Below, piece after piece: positions 1 to 10,429 of a stretch of DNA of 64,000 nucleotides. Where the stretch lies: positions 1 through 64,000 of the forward strand of contig VCJN01001952.1 of NCBI GenBank assembly GCA_006384855.1. Reading direction: 5' to 3'. Numbering within the stretch: the first letter of the stretch is position 1; each line of letters starts with the position of its first letter. The notes below the pieces were generated by a model. The model made no database searches. It was not told the DNA's origin and was given only the letters and a program-made list of their open reading frames with translations. The translations under genes and the position numbers were made by a program. Source of the DNA: Tetraselmis striata (Eukaryota > Chlorophyta > Chlorodendrophyceae > Chlorodendrales > Chlorodendraceae).

Positions 1-2363
1 GGGGGGGTGGGGGGGGGGGACAGTGTGGGGGGCCTAGTTTCGCCCGATGTAACACCGAGGCAAGCACGACGCCCCGCGGCCGACAGCGGGCTTGCAGCAA
101 GCGCCCCTCTCCGCACCCGATCCACGCCACTGAAGTCATTTGCGGCCATCCATGTGATTATGGGTGCTCGCATCGGTGATGTGCATGCGCTGGTTAAAGC
201 CACGACGTCGCGGTGGGAGAGCCTGGCTGCCTCGCCTCGCGCCGCGGGCTTACCGAGCTTTGTAACCCGTACTGCGCCCCCCCACCCCGCCCCGCCAGGA
301 CGCGTCGCGAGAAGGAACCCACGACGGTACACAAACGCCGGGGCGCTGCCGACACGGAAGCAACAGCACACGGCGTAAATAGGGGAATAAGCACGCGGCA
401 GAGGGCAGAGCACTCACCAAAAATGGCAAGGATCCAGTGGGCGCCCACGGCGGAACGGTGAGCGGGTGGTCTCGACTTCATTGTTGCGTTCGTCTGCGCC
501 CGAGGGGCTTTAGTCACATCCGCTGCGGCACGCCGCTCGCCCACCATAAGCGGGTAGGCCCTGGCGGCAGCTGCTCCAGCTGGCTTGCGGTGGCCAACCC
601 CAAACGTGATGTCCGGAGGCTTGCGATTCGTCGAGGTAACTCGCGCGCGGTGTTTTTCGCTCGCTGTGGGCGCTCACCGAACAACTCTTCTATCGCCGGA
701 AAAGGTTTGCGGCCGGCACGTCGTCGTGAGCTGCGCGTATACTGCCTGCCAGCCGAGCTGATACTCGCGCTGATGCTGCCGCTGAGGTCGGCACCGTGCT
801 GGAAACGCGCTGGTCTGCAATCTAGCTGAAGCGAGATTGGAAGCTACTCCGCTGTCAGTGCACTTGCCAGCTGAGCCTGCGTCAGTGTGCTCGAAGCGCT
901 GCCGAGATTCGCCCGCTACGATGCGTTGTGGCGGCAATCACGCGGCGATGGGTGCTCAACTGCTGCTGGCGCGGGCACGGGAGCTTCCAACGGCATGGCC
1001 TCGCAATGAAATGCATTCAGGATTCGGAATTTCTCTGCAATGTTCTCGTGTGGTTTCGATGAAAAAGTGATGCTATGCATACAGTCGTTACGGGAGCGGT
1101 ACGGGACATCGCGAAAGGCTACGCTTCACGACGATCTCCCGTACCATCGGCTGGTAAAACGTCAGATGACGCGGGATGGCGGGAGACATGTTGTTGTTCG
1201 CTATATGTTCGTCTCACATCATTGAGTTTCGTGATTTCGTGAATACCGGAATGGTAAAACTGTACAACAAAATAACGATTTTCGATTACTCGGAAATCGG
1301 ACATTTAACGATTTCCGTCCGATACACGTGCAGCTAAATTCCCAACTTCTTACCATACGCACTGCTGTAGAAACTATCATTTTAGTAGTTAATGCTAATT
1401 GCCCACGGCTAAATCCCGTACAAGATGCTGGCAATCAGTGGTGCCAATCCCCCGATCGCTCCCCATGGCACGACCAACATCTGCGGTTCAGTTGAGAGTA
1501 CAGGTAGTATGTGACGTAGTCAGGCAATGATATCCGTTTGAAATCATGTACGGGATACTGCGGTCCCGCCAGATACGTACGAGAAGGGTTGACGCCTGAT
1601 ACCAGCACTGCCATCTACAGCTGGCGGACAGCGACGACGCGATTACCGACCACTGTACATGATTACTCCTTCAGCAATTACATGAGCAGCAGAAGGCGAT
1701 ATCAGGTGATTACTCCATAAGTAGTACTCAGTAGATGTAGCGACTACTACAGGTACGAGTATATCACAGCGGCTACATATACACATATATACAGATGTTA
1801 CATATATCACAATAATATATCACATATGAATCACACGATATCACATGTGTAATGAGGTATACGGTTATTAGAAGGTAGATAGCGACGTGCTCATTCTTAC
1901 AATAACCCCATGTCCTATTGCTTGTAGGTAAAATTCCATATTATTGTTAAATATACTGTTAATATGTAATGCAACCAATCAAAGCAAGGCATCCCAGCGC
2001 AAAATGAATAGTAGGCAAAGGCAATAATGCATGTTGATTGTATAATAAATAACTCATGCAAAAGCATACATAGTTGTGTGGACAAGTACATTTCGTATCA
2101 TTATTCACAATTCCATATCCCCCTTTCTGATGTTTTATGAAAATCCCTATATTTCCCTCTTGACGAAGGCCCGCCAGCAGGTGCTGTGCTGCCAAATTTC
2201 GCTATCAAAACAAGTCACTTGTTGCTTGCATCAATAAACTAATGACGAGACCAAAGAGCGCCGTGTGCGTTTAACACACCGATACACAACATATTTGATA
2301 TATCGGTGGGCACATGCAAGCACAATCACACAGTCATAGTCGCACACACCCACACACACACTG

Positions 2364-2369
<6 letters not shown>
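1..2369. other. Intergenic DNA, no gene recognised
   Basis: The window opens with a G-rich tract (1-19). GC-rich sequence runs to about 1000 and AT-rich sequence follows to about 2370. Open frames here are short, overlap on both strands and show no recognisable domain. The only recognisable item is a short tail copy of a dispersed repeat at 1678-1713. Confidence 0.6.

Positions 2370-2371
<2 letters not shown>

Positions 2372-2450
<79 letters not shown>
2372..2450. repeat. (AC)n microsatellite
   Basis: About 79 bp of almost uninterrupted AC dinucleotide, flanked by impure CA/CG-rich sequence from about 2340 to 2476. On the minus strand it produces a spurious Cys-Val open frame. Confidence 0.97.
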
Positions 2451-2454
<4 letters not shown>

Positions 2455-3075
2455 TACACACACGCACGCACGCACACATAATTAGTTGATGTAATAGTGG
2501 AACTACGCAGGGACATTCACTCCAGTGACCATCAACAACAATGTGTTATTGATGGTTGCTGTGACGAGTTGATCGCATGCGACAAGATATGCTTGCGTGC
2601 TTATTACGGTAACATATTCGCATGATGAGAGACACGAGAGGGTGACAGGAATAATCGAAGTGCCGCCAATTCCGCCTTGAGTGCGTTTAAGGTGAATCAA
2701 GGGCATTAATGCTAATTTGTAGCTAAAACAGTAATGCAGCCTATTTTGCACCGAGGCACGCGGTGCATTGTGGTTAGGTCGAAATTAGGGTTTGGGGGCA
2801 GCAGTGGGATTGATAGCTTCTATGAATGCCGGTTGGTTCATTTTGTGCCAAGTCGGGAAACCAATTCCGTCCAAACATGGACAAATCAAGAGAGTGAAGG
2901 AAACGGGATGCTTACAAGAAGTGTGCGCCGTCGGGGGCTGAAACTCTGTCCAAACTGGGACAAAAATAAGGGCGGGGGGGACGTCATGGCTACAAGTAGT
3001 TTGTGCCGTCGGGGGCTGAAACTCCGTCAAAGCCGGGACAAAACATATGAGCGGCTATTATTTTGCGGAATTGTA

Positions 3076-4071
3076 TTACATATCATCATCTTCGATCACA
3101 TAATCCCCTCGACGCTGTGCCGCCTCGAGTCTCCTCTTTTCCGCCGTTGCACGCTCAGCCCGCTCCTCTTCCTCGGTCATTGGAAGGGGTAGACCCGGCC
3201 ACTTCTCGAAGTGATATGGACGCAGTATGTGAGTCTCGTCCCATGGCTTCTCTTTGAACCATGAGGTCATCCTGGACTTCATCCCAGCGATTTGCGTCTT
3301 CTGGTTGTCAATGAGGATCGTCTTCCAAGTTCCTGTGTGTGAACGAGTAGCTCGGTTGCGTATGGTCCCACCACACGGAAAAGCCCGCAGCGACCTAAAA
3401 CGCGTGGCAAACCGCACAAGGCGTTAATTTTATATGTTGATCCCATTATGTCACTCACCCGGGTTGCACCCCTCACGTGTTGTCCGTGGTTGTCCGGGTT
3501 CCGGCTGTGACGTCGACGATTGTTGTCCCGTCTGTTGCCGCCATGTTCAGGTCCTTGGCGAAGAGAGCGATAGGCTTTTGGTACTTGTTCACCGTCTGTC
3601 GGTTCTCGTCCTTCAATTTCGCATGTCTTTGAAGTGACCCAACATGATGGATGTAGAGAACCTGGAAAGGCACAACCGGGTCAGCGAGTGAAGATAAATA
3701 CAAGCCGGCCACTTTCCACGAATCAAATCTCACCTTCGGGGATCATCGAAACGGATGTTGTCAGCTATGATGCTTGGCGGGGGCTTCCTGACGTAGAGAT
3801 AGTACTCAGCGTCGTGGCGCACAGAACTGCCCGTCTTCATCCCGCAATCCTTGGCCCGAGTCAGGACGTGAAAGATGAGGTCCTCAGCTTGCTTTTGTAC
3901 GGCTGTGATTGCTTGCGGATCCAAGCTGCTGGTCCGAGAGGTGAATGAAGAAATGGCACCCATCTCGACGCATAGATTTATTGTTCGGCGGGTGGACGAC
4001 CGGAAGGGTAACTGGCCTGACATGCGCTCCGGTGAAATGCCATGGCGACACGCGGCCCGAATATAGGTCAA
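3076..4071 (-). CDS. Divergent N4/N6-type DNA methyltransferase-like protein (partial or decaying)
   Basis: Three consecutive coding stretches on the minus strand (about 4071-3734, 3661-3481 and 3405-3076) carry, in order, an EYYLYVRKP stretch, YQKPIALFAKDL (like motif X, KPxxL), IVDVTAGTRTTT (like SAM-binding motif I, DPFxGSGTT) and TILIDNQKTQIAGMKSRM (like motif II and the following helix). The X-I-II order fits beta-class amino methyltransferases of the N6-adenine/N4-cytosine group. The second intron (donor GTGAGG, acceptor TTTTAG) joins in phase. For the first intron the good donor AAG/GTGAGA and acceptor TTTCCAG/GTT differ in phase by one base, so either the model is incomplete or the gene is decaying. 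The catalytic DPPY motif (IV) was not found upstream. The C-terminus is charged and ends in EDDDM. Function is inferred from motif order only; the gene could belong to the host or to a mobile element. Confidence 0.45.
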
Positions 4072-5369
4072 CGGGTTCAGAATTGCTACCGGGGTCGGCA
4101 GGACCAGCGAAACCGCGACTGTAACGTCACGTGTGTGAGAGCAGGTCGTTGTGGGTCAGTAGGTGGGGCTGGACCGTAACAGGAAGCCGAAACCAGAGTA
4201 ATATGTTACAATATGCCGATCGCATTGCATAATATCTATCATGTAGCAGTATGACTCGGTACCGCGGACAAGCAGCTAGTATCCTGATATTTAAGGAGTT
4301 GTAGCGCGTACTATATGTTTCAAGGAATATTGTTGGTACCTAGTCGTGGCCGTACCAGTAATAATACGCGTGGAATATCGGCACAGCAGTATGATTGTAC
4401 GAGTACATGTTGTACATGTACTTGGCCATAATATAAGCGTCGCAGGTTTTGTGGTGGTACTAGGGTAGTCGCTAGGCGTAGCCCTAACAATAGCAGCACA
4501 TCATGAGCTGCACATCGCGCGCGCGTCGTCGCTCCCGCCCATAAACTCACACGCGAGAGCGCGCCATTTCATCAATTCGGATGACTGCGCTCAGCACCAG
4601 CAGTTGTGCTAGAGATTAGACGCGGCGCGCAATACCCGTAACGCATTGCAATATACCTGGCGGTACTACTGCTCCGCCCTCGGGTACGGGTGCGGGCCCT
4701 GCCCCATCCGACGATCAACCCACGATCATGGTTGTCCAACGCCACCTTAGCTGTGCGATTCGCTTGCGTGACATCGTGGCCCTCGCTCTTGGCTTCCAGC
4801 GTACGGGTGCCGCAGCCTCGCGACTTGATACCCTGCGCTTGTACAACGCATGCGGGCCGGGTTTTCACCCCTTCCCGGACGGATAGGTGGCTCTGTATTC
4901 CGGTGGGAGGGGCCACCGGGCGAGAGCGAGGCAGACGGGAGGCATTCTGGACTGTGCGCTCAGGGCGAGCGCACGAGCTGCGTGAGGGCGCTCGGAAGTT
5001 GCGCGCTAGGGACCGGCAAGAGCGCACGGAGCGAGAGTCAACGGGTACCTCAGACAGTACCAGCGGAGGTACGACATGCAAAGGAAGGCGGAGCATGAAG
5101 CAGCAATGCAAGCGGGAGGCGAGGCGAGCAAAATCGGTGAGGGCGGGGGGGGGGGGGGGGGGGGGGGGGGGGCTGAGGGCGGGGACGAGCCAAGCACCCG
5201 CCGCTCACGTTACAGGGTTATCTATGGTAAATCCAGTAAGGGCGAGAAGGGGAAGGGGAAGGGACACGCTCACTACATGTAAATAATGCATCCACATTTT
5301 CCTTCGCTTCCCCGCTTTCTCTGCCATCTCTGCCTTTATGGCACCTGCCTTTGCCTTGGGTAGGTGGGG
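4072..5369. other. Intergenic DNA with a 28-nt poly-G tract
   Basis: No supported gene. The stretch contains a G homopolymer at 5145-5172. Long open frames at 4572-5286 occur on both strands in GC-rich DNA, lack any domain and read through the homopolymer, so they are treated as noise. Confidence 0.5.
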
Positions 5370-6480
5370 TTATAATTGTGCATGATGGGCTGGTCCGTGC
5401 ATGTCATGGTGGTGCGCCATCAAGGTGCTGCGCTTCATGACTTGGCCAGTCTTGCAAAGCGTCACCTTGCCCGACTTGAGAAGGCGCTGAGGCTGGTGGT
5501 TGTTGCCCTTGCGGAAGCCCTCCTTGATCTCCTTGTTGGGGTCCTCCCGCATCTTTTGCACCTCATGCCCGCTGAGGGCAGGGAGATCTGCCTTGGTGAT
5601 GGCCTTGCTCTTCCTACTCTGCACCTTCACCTCTCTGCTTGGTAGCCTGATGCGCATTGTCTGCATGTCCTTGCACCGCTTATGCACGGTGTGCCACGCC
5701 ACATGCAGACATATCTGAATGCATGCATGCATGCATGGTGTCCCCGATCATGTCCTCTGGCTCGATGCACATGAAGCCAGCCGGCATTTGTGACGCTGGC
5801 CGAACCAATTTATAGGTCTGTATGTCCTCCTTGTTGTCACCACGCACTGGCTCGCGGCAGCTTCCGCTCTTTAATGGCGGCCCGAGCTTTCGCTCCAACC
5901 CGATTCGAAGCCGCTGGTAAACCCTCTCTTTGCTCGCCGAACGGCTGCTTTGGCAGAGTTGCGTCGAGTTACAGTCTTTGCGTGCTTTTCGCATGCGCAA
6001 ACTCCGCATGTACGGCGGCCGCACGAATCTACTTTACAGCCTCTATCTTAGCCCGGGAGCGCACCCGCTCCGCCTCAAGCTGGAACCGTAGCGACTCGAC
6101 GTTCTTGTCCAGCTTGTCAACACATTAGTTGAGCATGTCACCGTCGGTGCGAAGCGAGACGTTGTCCGCTGCTGTCCGTTGTGTCGCCGCCACCGCTCGC
6201 TCGCTGGCATTTTGCGGATGAGCAACCGCGGCTTCCGCCGCTGTCTGGCGCCGCTCCGCCTCCTCCACTCGCCGACGACTACCAAATTCATCCCGCTTCC
6301 CTGCGCGTGCAGCTTTGCCGCCGCTAGCAGCGGGGGGCTGTTGTGGATGTGGCTCGTCGCCGGGCATAGCGGGCTGCGATAGGTATGCTGCTGGTAACGC
6401 CGTCGCCATGCCGCCGCGTACGCCCACCCACATCAGGTCCACCGACCCACCCACACCGCCGCCTCCCGAGCGCCCCACAC
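5370..6480 (-). pseudogene. Decayed coding region with coiled-coil character
   Basis: Protein-like sequence on the minus strand is spread over more than one frame. From high to low coordinate it has a Gly/Pro/Ala-rich start (6478-6125), a heptad-like stretch LDKNVESLRFQLEAERVR near 6110-6060 and a Lys/Arg-rich C-terminal part (5600-5370) with PALSGHEVQKMREDPNKEI. The heptad pattern and the even spread of charged residues suggest a former coiled-coil protein. No catalytic motif or family is recognised. No convincing intron boundaries explain the frame changes, so it reads as a relic of a host or element gene. Confidence 0.25.
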
Positions 6481-6780
6481 GCCACTTCGCCCGCCTGTGC
6501 TTGCGCGCATTAACCCGTACATGTCACATACGAGGTCCACACAGGTTTTGGGTAAGCCCTAAGGTCGTGCTGTGGTAGCCAAGCACCGCTGATAGGTGGT
6601 GTGGTGTTATAAGAACGTACAAAAAGCGCGTTTTCGCGTTTCGGGAACGCCGTGTTAGTGTCCTTTCCGGAAGTCCGGAGGCAATGGGAATACCGCGGGT
6701 ACGAGCCCTCCCATGTCCGTCTTCAAGGAGCAAGTTGTGACATTCGAAGGCGGGAGAAGTCTGGGTTGGCGGATGCAAGT

Positions 6781-7220
6781 TCCTACACGCTAGAAGTCGA
6801 CATCATCACCAAGTAAGCGGACTCTATGTACGCGCGTCGCGGCAACATCGACGGCAACCACCGATGGGAGGCGAAGCGCATGGTGAAGGTAAACTACATG
6901 GAAACCTACATACGATAACAACACATGCATCCGCTTCACGTCGGACAAGATGTGCATTGGACTCTCACCGGAAGTCGGCCGCTACATGTCGATGACGCGC
7001 AAAGAACTTGGTCACTTCCATGATGCATGCATAAACTCCTGGTGAGCGACAACCTCTATCACCCCTTCTACCTGATGGAGGATGATCAATGATGGTTCGA
7101 CTATCCGCACGAGCATATGAGTTCGACTCAGACGAGTCCTTTGAGTTCGGCTTTCGATAGCGTCGAAAAGTAACTAGACGAGGCTAAACCGACTGTGAAG
7201 AAACGTTCTTTATCTTGGTA
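6781..7220 (+). pseudogene. Broken relic ORF of unknown family
   Basis: Protein-like sequence on the plus strand includes CIRFTSDKMCIGLSPEV near 6930-6980 and VSDNLYHPFYLMEDDQ near 7040-7090. It is too broken to classify and could be a fragment of a mobile or virus-like element. No terminal repeats were seen. Confidence 0.2.
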
Positions 7221-7307
7221 TGTTGTGACCCGGTTTGGAGGGTGTAAATATTAAAAACCTGGTTTGCACTACGATCCGGATGGAGGTATATATGATCATG
7301 TCAACAT

Positions 7308-7850
7308 CGTTATGTCATTAGCGGGACGAAGTCGTTCTGTCATCTGCGCGACGAAATCGGTATGTCATTTTCAGGACGAAATAGGTCTATCATCAGCAGG
7401 ACAAAATCGTTGTGTCATCCGCGGAACGAAATAGGTCCATTATCAGCGGGGCAAAATCGTTTTGTCATCAGCAGGACGTAATAGGTATGTTATCAGCGGA
7501 ACAAAATCGTTCCGTCATCGTCAGCGGGACGAAATATGTGTCATCAACGGTACGAAATAGGTCTGCAGCGGGGTATCGTTTTGTCATCAACGGGATAGAA
7601 TCGTCATGTCATCACTGGGGAAATTTGTTATTCTGTCATCATCATGACAAAATGATTATGTCATGGGCGGGACGAAATCGTTTTGTCATCAGCGGGACGA
7701 AATAGGTCTATTAACAGCGGGACGAAATCGGGATGTCATTAGCGGGACGAAATAGGTATGTCATCAGCCGGACAAAATCGTTATGTCATCAGCGGGATAG
7801 AATCGTTTTGTCATCAGCGGGACAAAATCATCTATCGATCAGCGGGATAG
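7308..7850. repeat. 25-bp minisatellite, about 21 units
   Basis: A tandem array of a 25-bp unit whose core is GTCATCAGCGGGACGAAAT. Units tend to alternate between a form beginning CGTT and a form beginning AGGT, giving a 50-bp higher-order period. A few units in the middle (about 7510-7640) are 23-28 bp or more divergent. There are no non-repeated spacers. Because 25 is not a multiple of three, the frame cycles through the array and produces a spurious 97-residue ORF (7412-7705). Confidence 0.9.
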
Positions 7851-8038
7851 TCAACAAATTGTACAAATTCGTGGAGCGCAAGCAAATACACAGGCACAAA
7901 AATGGTGTATGCATGGAGGACGGACGTATCGATTGCGCTTTCTTGTATGTATTACGAACGCAAGAACATCACGAACCATAATACAACGAAACGACGAGTC
8001 GATGCAAATATTACCGTCCCAAACGTTGCGACTGAAAT

Positions 8039-8760
8039 GTGCCAAACCGCCCGGAACTATTATTATTACGGGGGGCTAATGTGATGAATGCTCTCTGTCG
8101 CTTTTCAAGTCGGATCACGAGTCAGCCCGCAAGATTCCCATTTTGCTACGCACGTATTCGGCCGCCGCTGCGCGGTTGCTGGGACTTCGCCCGCGCAAAG
8201 GTTCCGCGGTGGTCACATACATGCCCTGGCCCCACGTGTGGTATTGACCCCTTGTGGCTTTGCTTCACGGATGGTTCGAGCCGGAACGCTACGGATTTCG
8301 CCGTGGATTATCTGCCCATCTGCCTCGTTGCGAACTACAAGCACCGCATGCATACCGCTTTGAAATATCTGTGGGCTTCCGTGGCGATTGAAGCGGGGGC
8401 GGTGCTCGACCGGGACTGCTCGGGAGTCGGCGACTTGGCCCTTGAGACGAGTGGGCTGCACCAAGCGGACCGCACGCGGGCGTCAGATTTGACGTTGGCG
8501 GGGTGGGGGGGGGGGGGCGCACGATATCATGATCAATTTCGCGTGCGTGTCCTCCACGACCCCCACTTGGGGCAACGACCCCCGCTGGTGCACCCTGCTG
8601 GGGATCGCGGCGACCGAGGCGGAGCACAACAAGCTGCTGGCGGCAGACCGGGCGTCTTCCGCCCCAATGCATGGTGTTCACCGGTACTACCCTTTTTTTG
8701 TTGAGGACCGCGGCCGCCTCGGAAAATCCGCTCTAATGGTGGTCTACATTTTCGCGGTGT
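8039..8760 (+). other. Unresolved open region, possible exons
   Basis: Plus-strand frames here (8039-8704 and 8529-8760) are longer than the local background. Some read like protein, for example WGNDPRWCTLLGIAATEAEH at about 8570-8630, but no family is recognised. A G-rich tract lies at about 8502-8516. No start, splice sites or stop could be fixed with confidence. The region abuts a dispersed repeat at 8780 and may be the unique part of that element rather than a host gene. Confidence 0.15.
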
Positions 8761-8779
8761 TACTTGATGTGCGCAACTT

Positions 8780-9098
8780 GCCTGGCGGTCCTTCCGCCCC
8801 GACTTCATGCGTCCTTCGTAGTCAGTCCGTCCAGGCTCTTCGGAACTTTTTGCCAGCCAGCCTGCCGAGTTCCGCCATCACGTGTCGCGCAAGCGGCAGG
8901 GGTTGTTGCAGCAAGTCGCTGCTTGCGTGCATGATACATTGGCGCGGCATTTTCTCTGCCGGAGTGCAAACGGCCAAGTATGATGCGTCTGCCCGTGCTC
9001 ATTCCGCACTCTCTTCTAGTGCTGCTTCCACCGCGCTATTGCTGTAGTGGACGCTTCTTCTTGCCTTTTCGGGTGGTTTCCTGATCGCCTTTCCTGAT
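8780..9098 (+). repeat. Dispersed repeat family R1, copy b
   Basis: About 320 bp closely resembles 63684-64000 (+) and the reverse complement of 16330-16599. One frame (core FRHHxSRxRxGLLQxVxACxH) is kept in the better copies, which hints that the family derives from the 3' end of a coding element. Confidence 0.8.
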
Positions 9099-9335
9099 CG
9101 CAGCTAATATATGCAACTATACCTGTATGTTCACGCCGGGTAGAATGGCCGCGCGGAATTTCGCCCGTCGATCGAATGATTTAATATTTTATCGTGAACA
9201 TAAAATCCTTTGTATCCAAAATGACCGGAGGTATTTTCGTGTATAATTGAATCCGCGAGTACTACCAATAAACTACAGGCACTGGTATCTGGTTGTTTCA
9301 GCAGGAGGTATGCACCGCGGCCCGGCGCGAGGTGA

Positions 9336-9410
9336 GTTCTGCTTAAATGTATTAGGCTTTTTCCTTTCATCCCAGTACTTTCCGTGCATTCTCTGGACGC
9401 TATCCCTGTA
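9336..9410 (+). repeat. Short dispersed repeat R3, copy 1
   Basis: About 75 bp beginning GTTCTGCTTAAATGTA and ending CTATCCCTGTA recurs at 61103-61170 in the same orientation with a few indels. Other text around it is unique. Family unknown. Confidence 0.7.
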
Positions 9411-10063
9411 CAGGACTACAGGGTAACCAACATCATATGTATGGGTCGTGTATGAGCACCGCCGACAGCATCGCGCGTGCGGCACGTCCCGTCGCCGTCC
9501 CAACAGCAGCCGTCGTAGCGCGCCCAGCACTCATCCGATTGATGACCGATATTCGGCGTCGCGCAGCAGCTCCCAATAAAAAGTGCCGATCGAACGACCG
9601 CTCGCAGGCTCACGCTGCTCGTTGCAGTTCCAGTTCAGTTCACGAATAAGAGGAGCCGCCAATCCGCCGTATTCCCACCGGCGCGTCCGACCGTGTTGCT
9701 TGGCGAGCACAGAGAGCGGAGGACACAGCCCCAAGGTACTGGAAAGGTAGAGCTGCTTCGCTCACAAGTCAACCCCGCGTGGCTTCCTCGGGCGTGGCCT
9801 TGCTGCCCAGGCCCAAGCAGGCCAGTCCAGTGTCGGTCGGTTTTGGTCCGGCGAGCAGGCGGCGAGCAGAATTATATTCAGCTGCAGCAGCGGCGCGCGG
9901 GGCGCGCCAGAATCCCGGTCAACCACAAGCCCCCCCGTCGTCAACTCAGCAGCGGCCCGCGTTGTCGGGTTGCTCGACCTAATCTGCAAACTCGCGCCCA
10001 CTCCCGCACCGCGGCCCCTAACTTAACGACTAGCAACTCGCGCGGCCCGTGCGATACCCTACC

Positions 10064-10094
<31 letters not shown>

Positions 10095-10429
10095 ACTCCC
10101 CCTCCCCCCTCTTCAACGAAGGGCCCTCGGTAAGGCGACGCGCGGTGCCGGCGCCACGACGCCCCGAGTGCACCGCCAGCGCTTGACGCATGACGCGCCA
10201 GCCATTTCTACCAACCTGTTCCTGGCCGGCCCCACTCTAGTCCTGTCAGTTGCGACTCGAGCGCCACAGCGAACCCCCCTCCACCCCCCCCCCCCCCCCC
10301 CCCGCACATCCTAACCTTGATGATAGAACTATTGGAGGTCAAATTGCACAAAGCTCACCAAACACCTGTTGCCTAGGCCCACCTCCCGGCCTGCGCCGTT
10401 GCGACTGCCAGTGCACAGCCGCCAGCGCC
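9411..10429. other. Upstream region of the kinesin gene
   Basis: A GC-rich leader-like stretch with no supported separate gene. It contains a 30-nt poly-C tract (10065-10094) and a second C run at about 10284-10303, only 130-150 bp before the kinesin start codon. The transcription start was not identified. Confidence 0.4.

Noticed and set aside
2231-2479. Minus-strand Cys/Val-rich ORF
   Set aside because: It is the translation of the AC microsatellite.
4572-5286. Overlapping ORFs of 179 and 198 residues on opposite strands
   Set aside because: GC-rich noise; they read through a poly-G tract and show no domain.
7412-7705. 97-residue repetitive ORF
   Set aside because: Frame produced by the 25-bp minisatellite; no start context or domain.
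7308-7850. Possible CRISPR array
   Set aside because: Units are contiguous 25-bp tandem repeats without unique spacers, and the host is a eukaryote.
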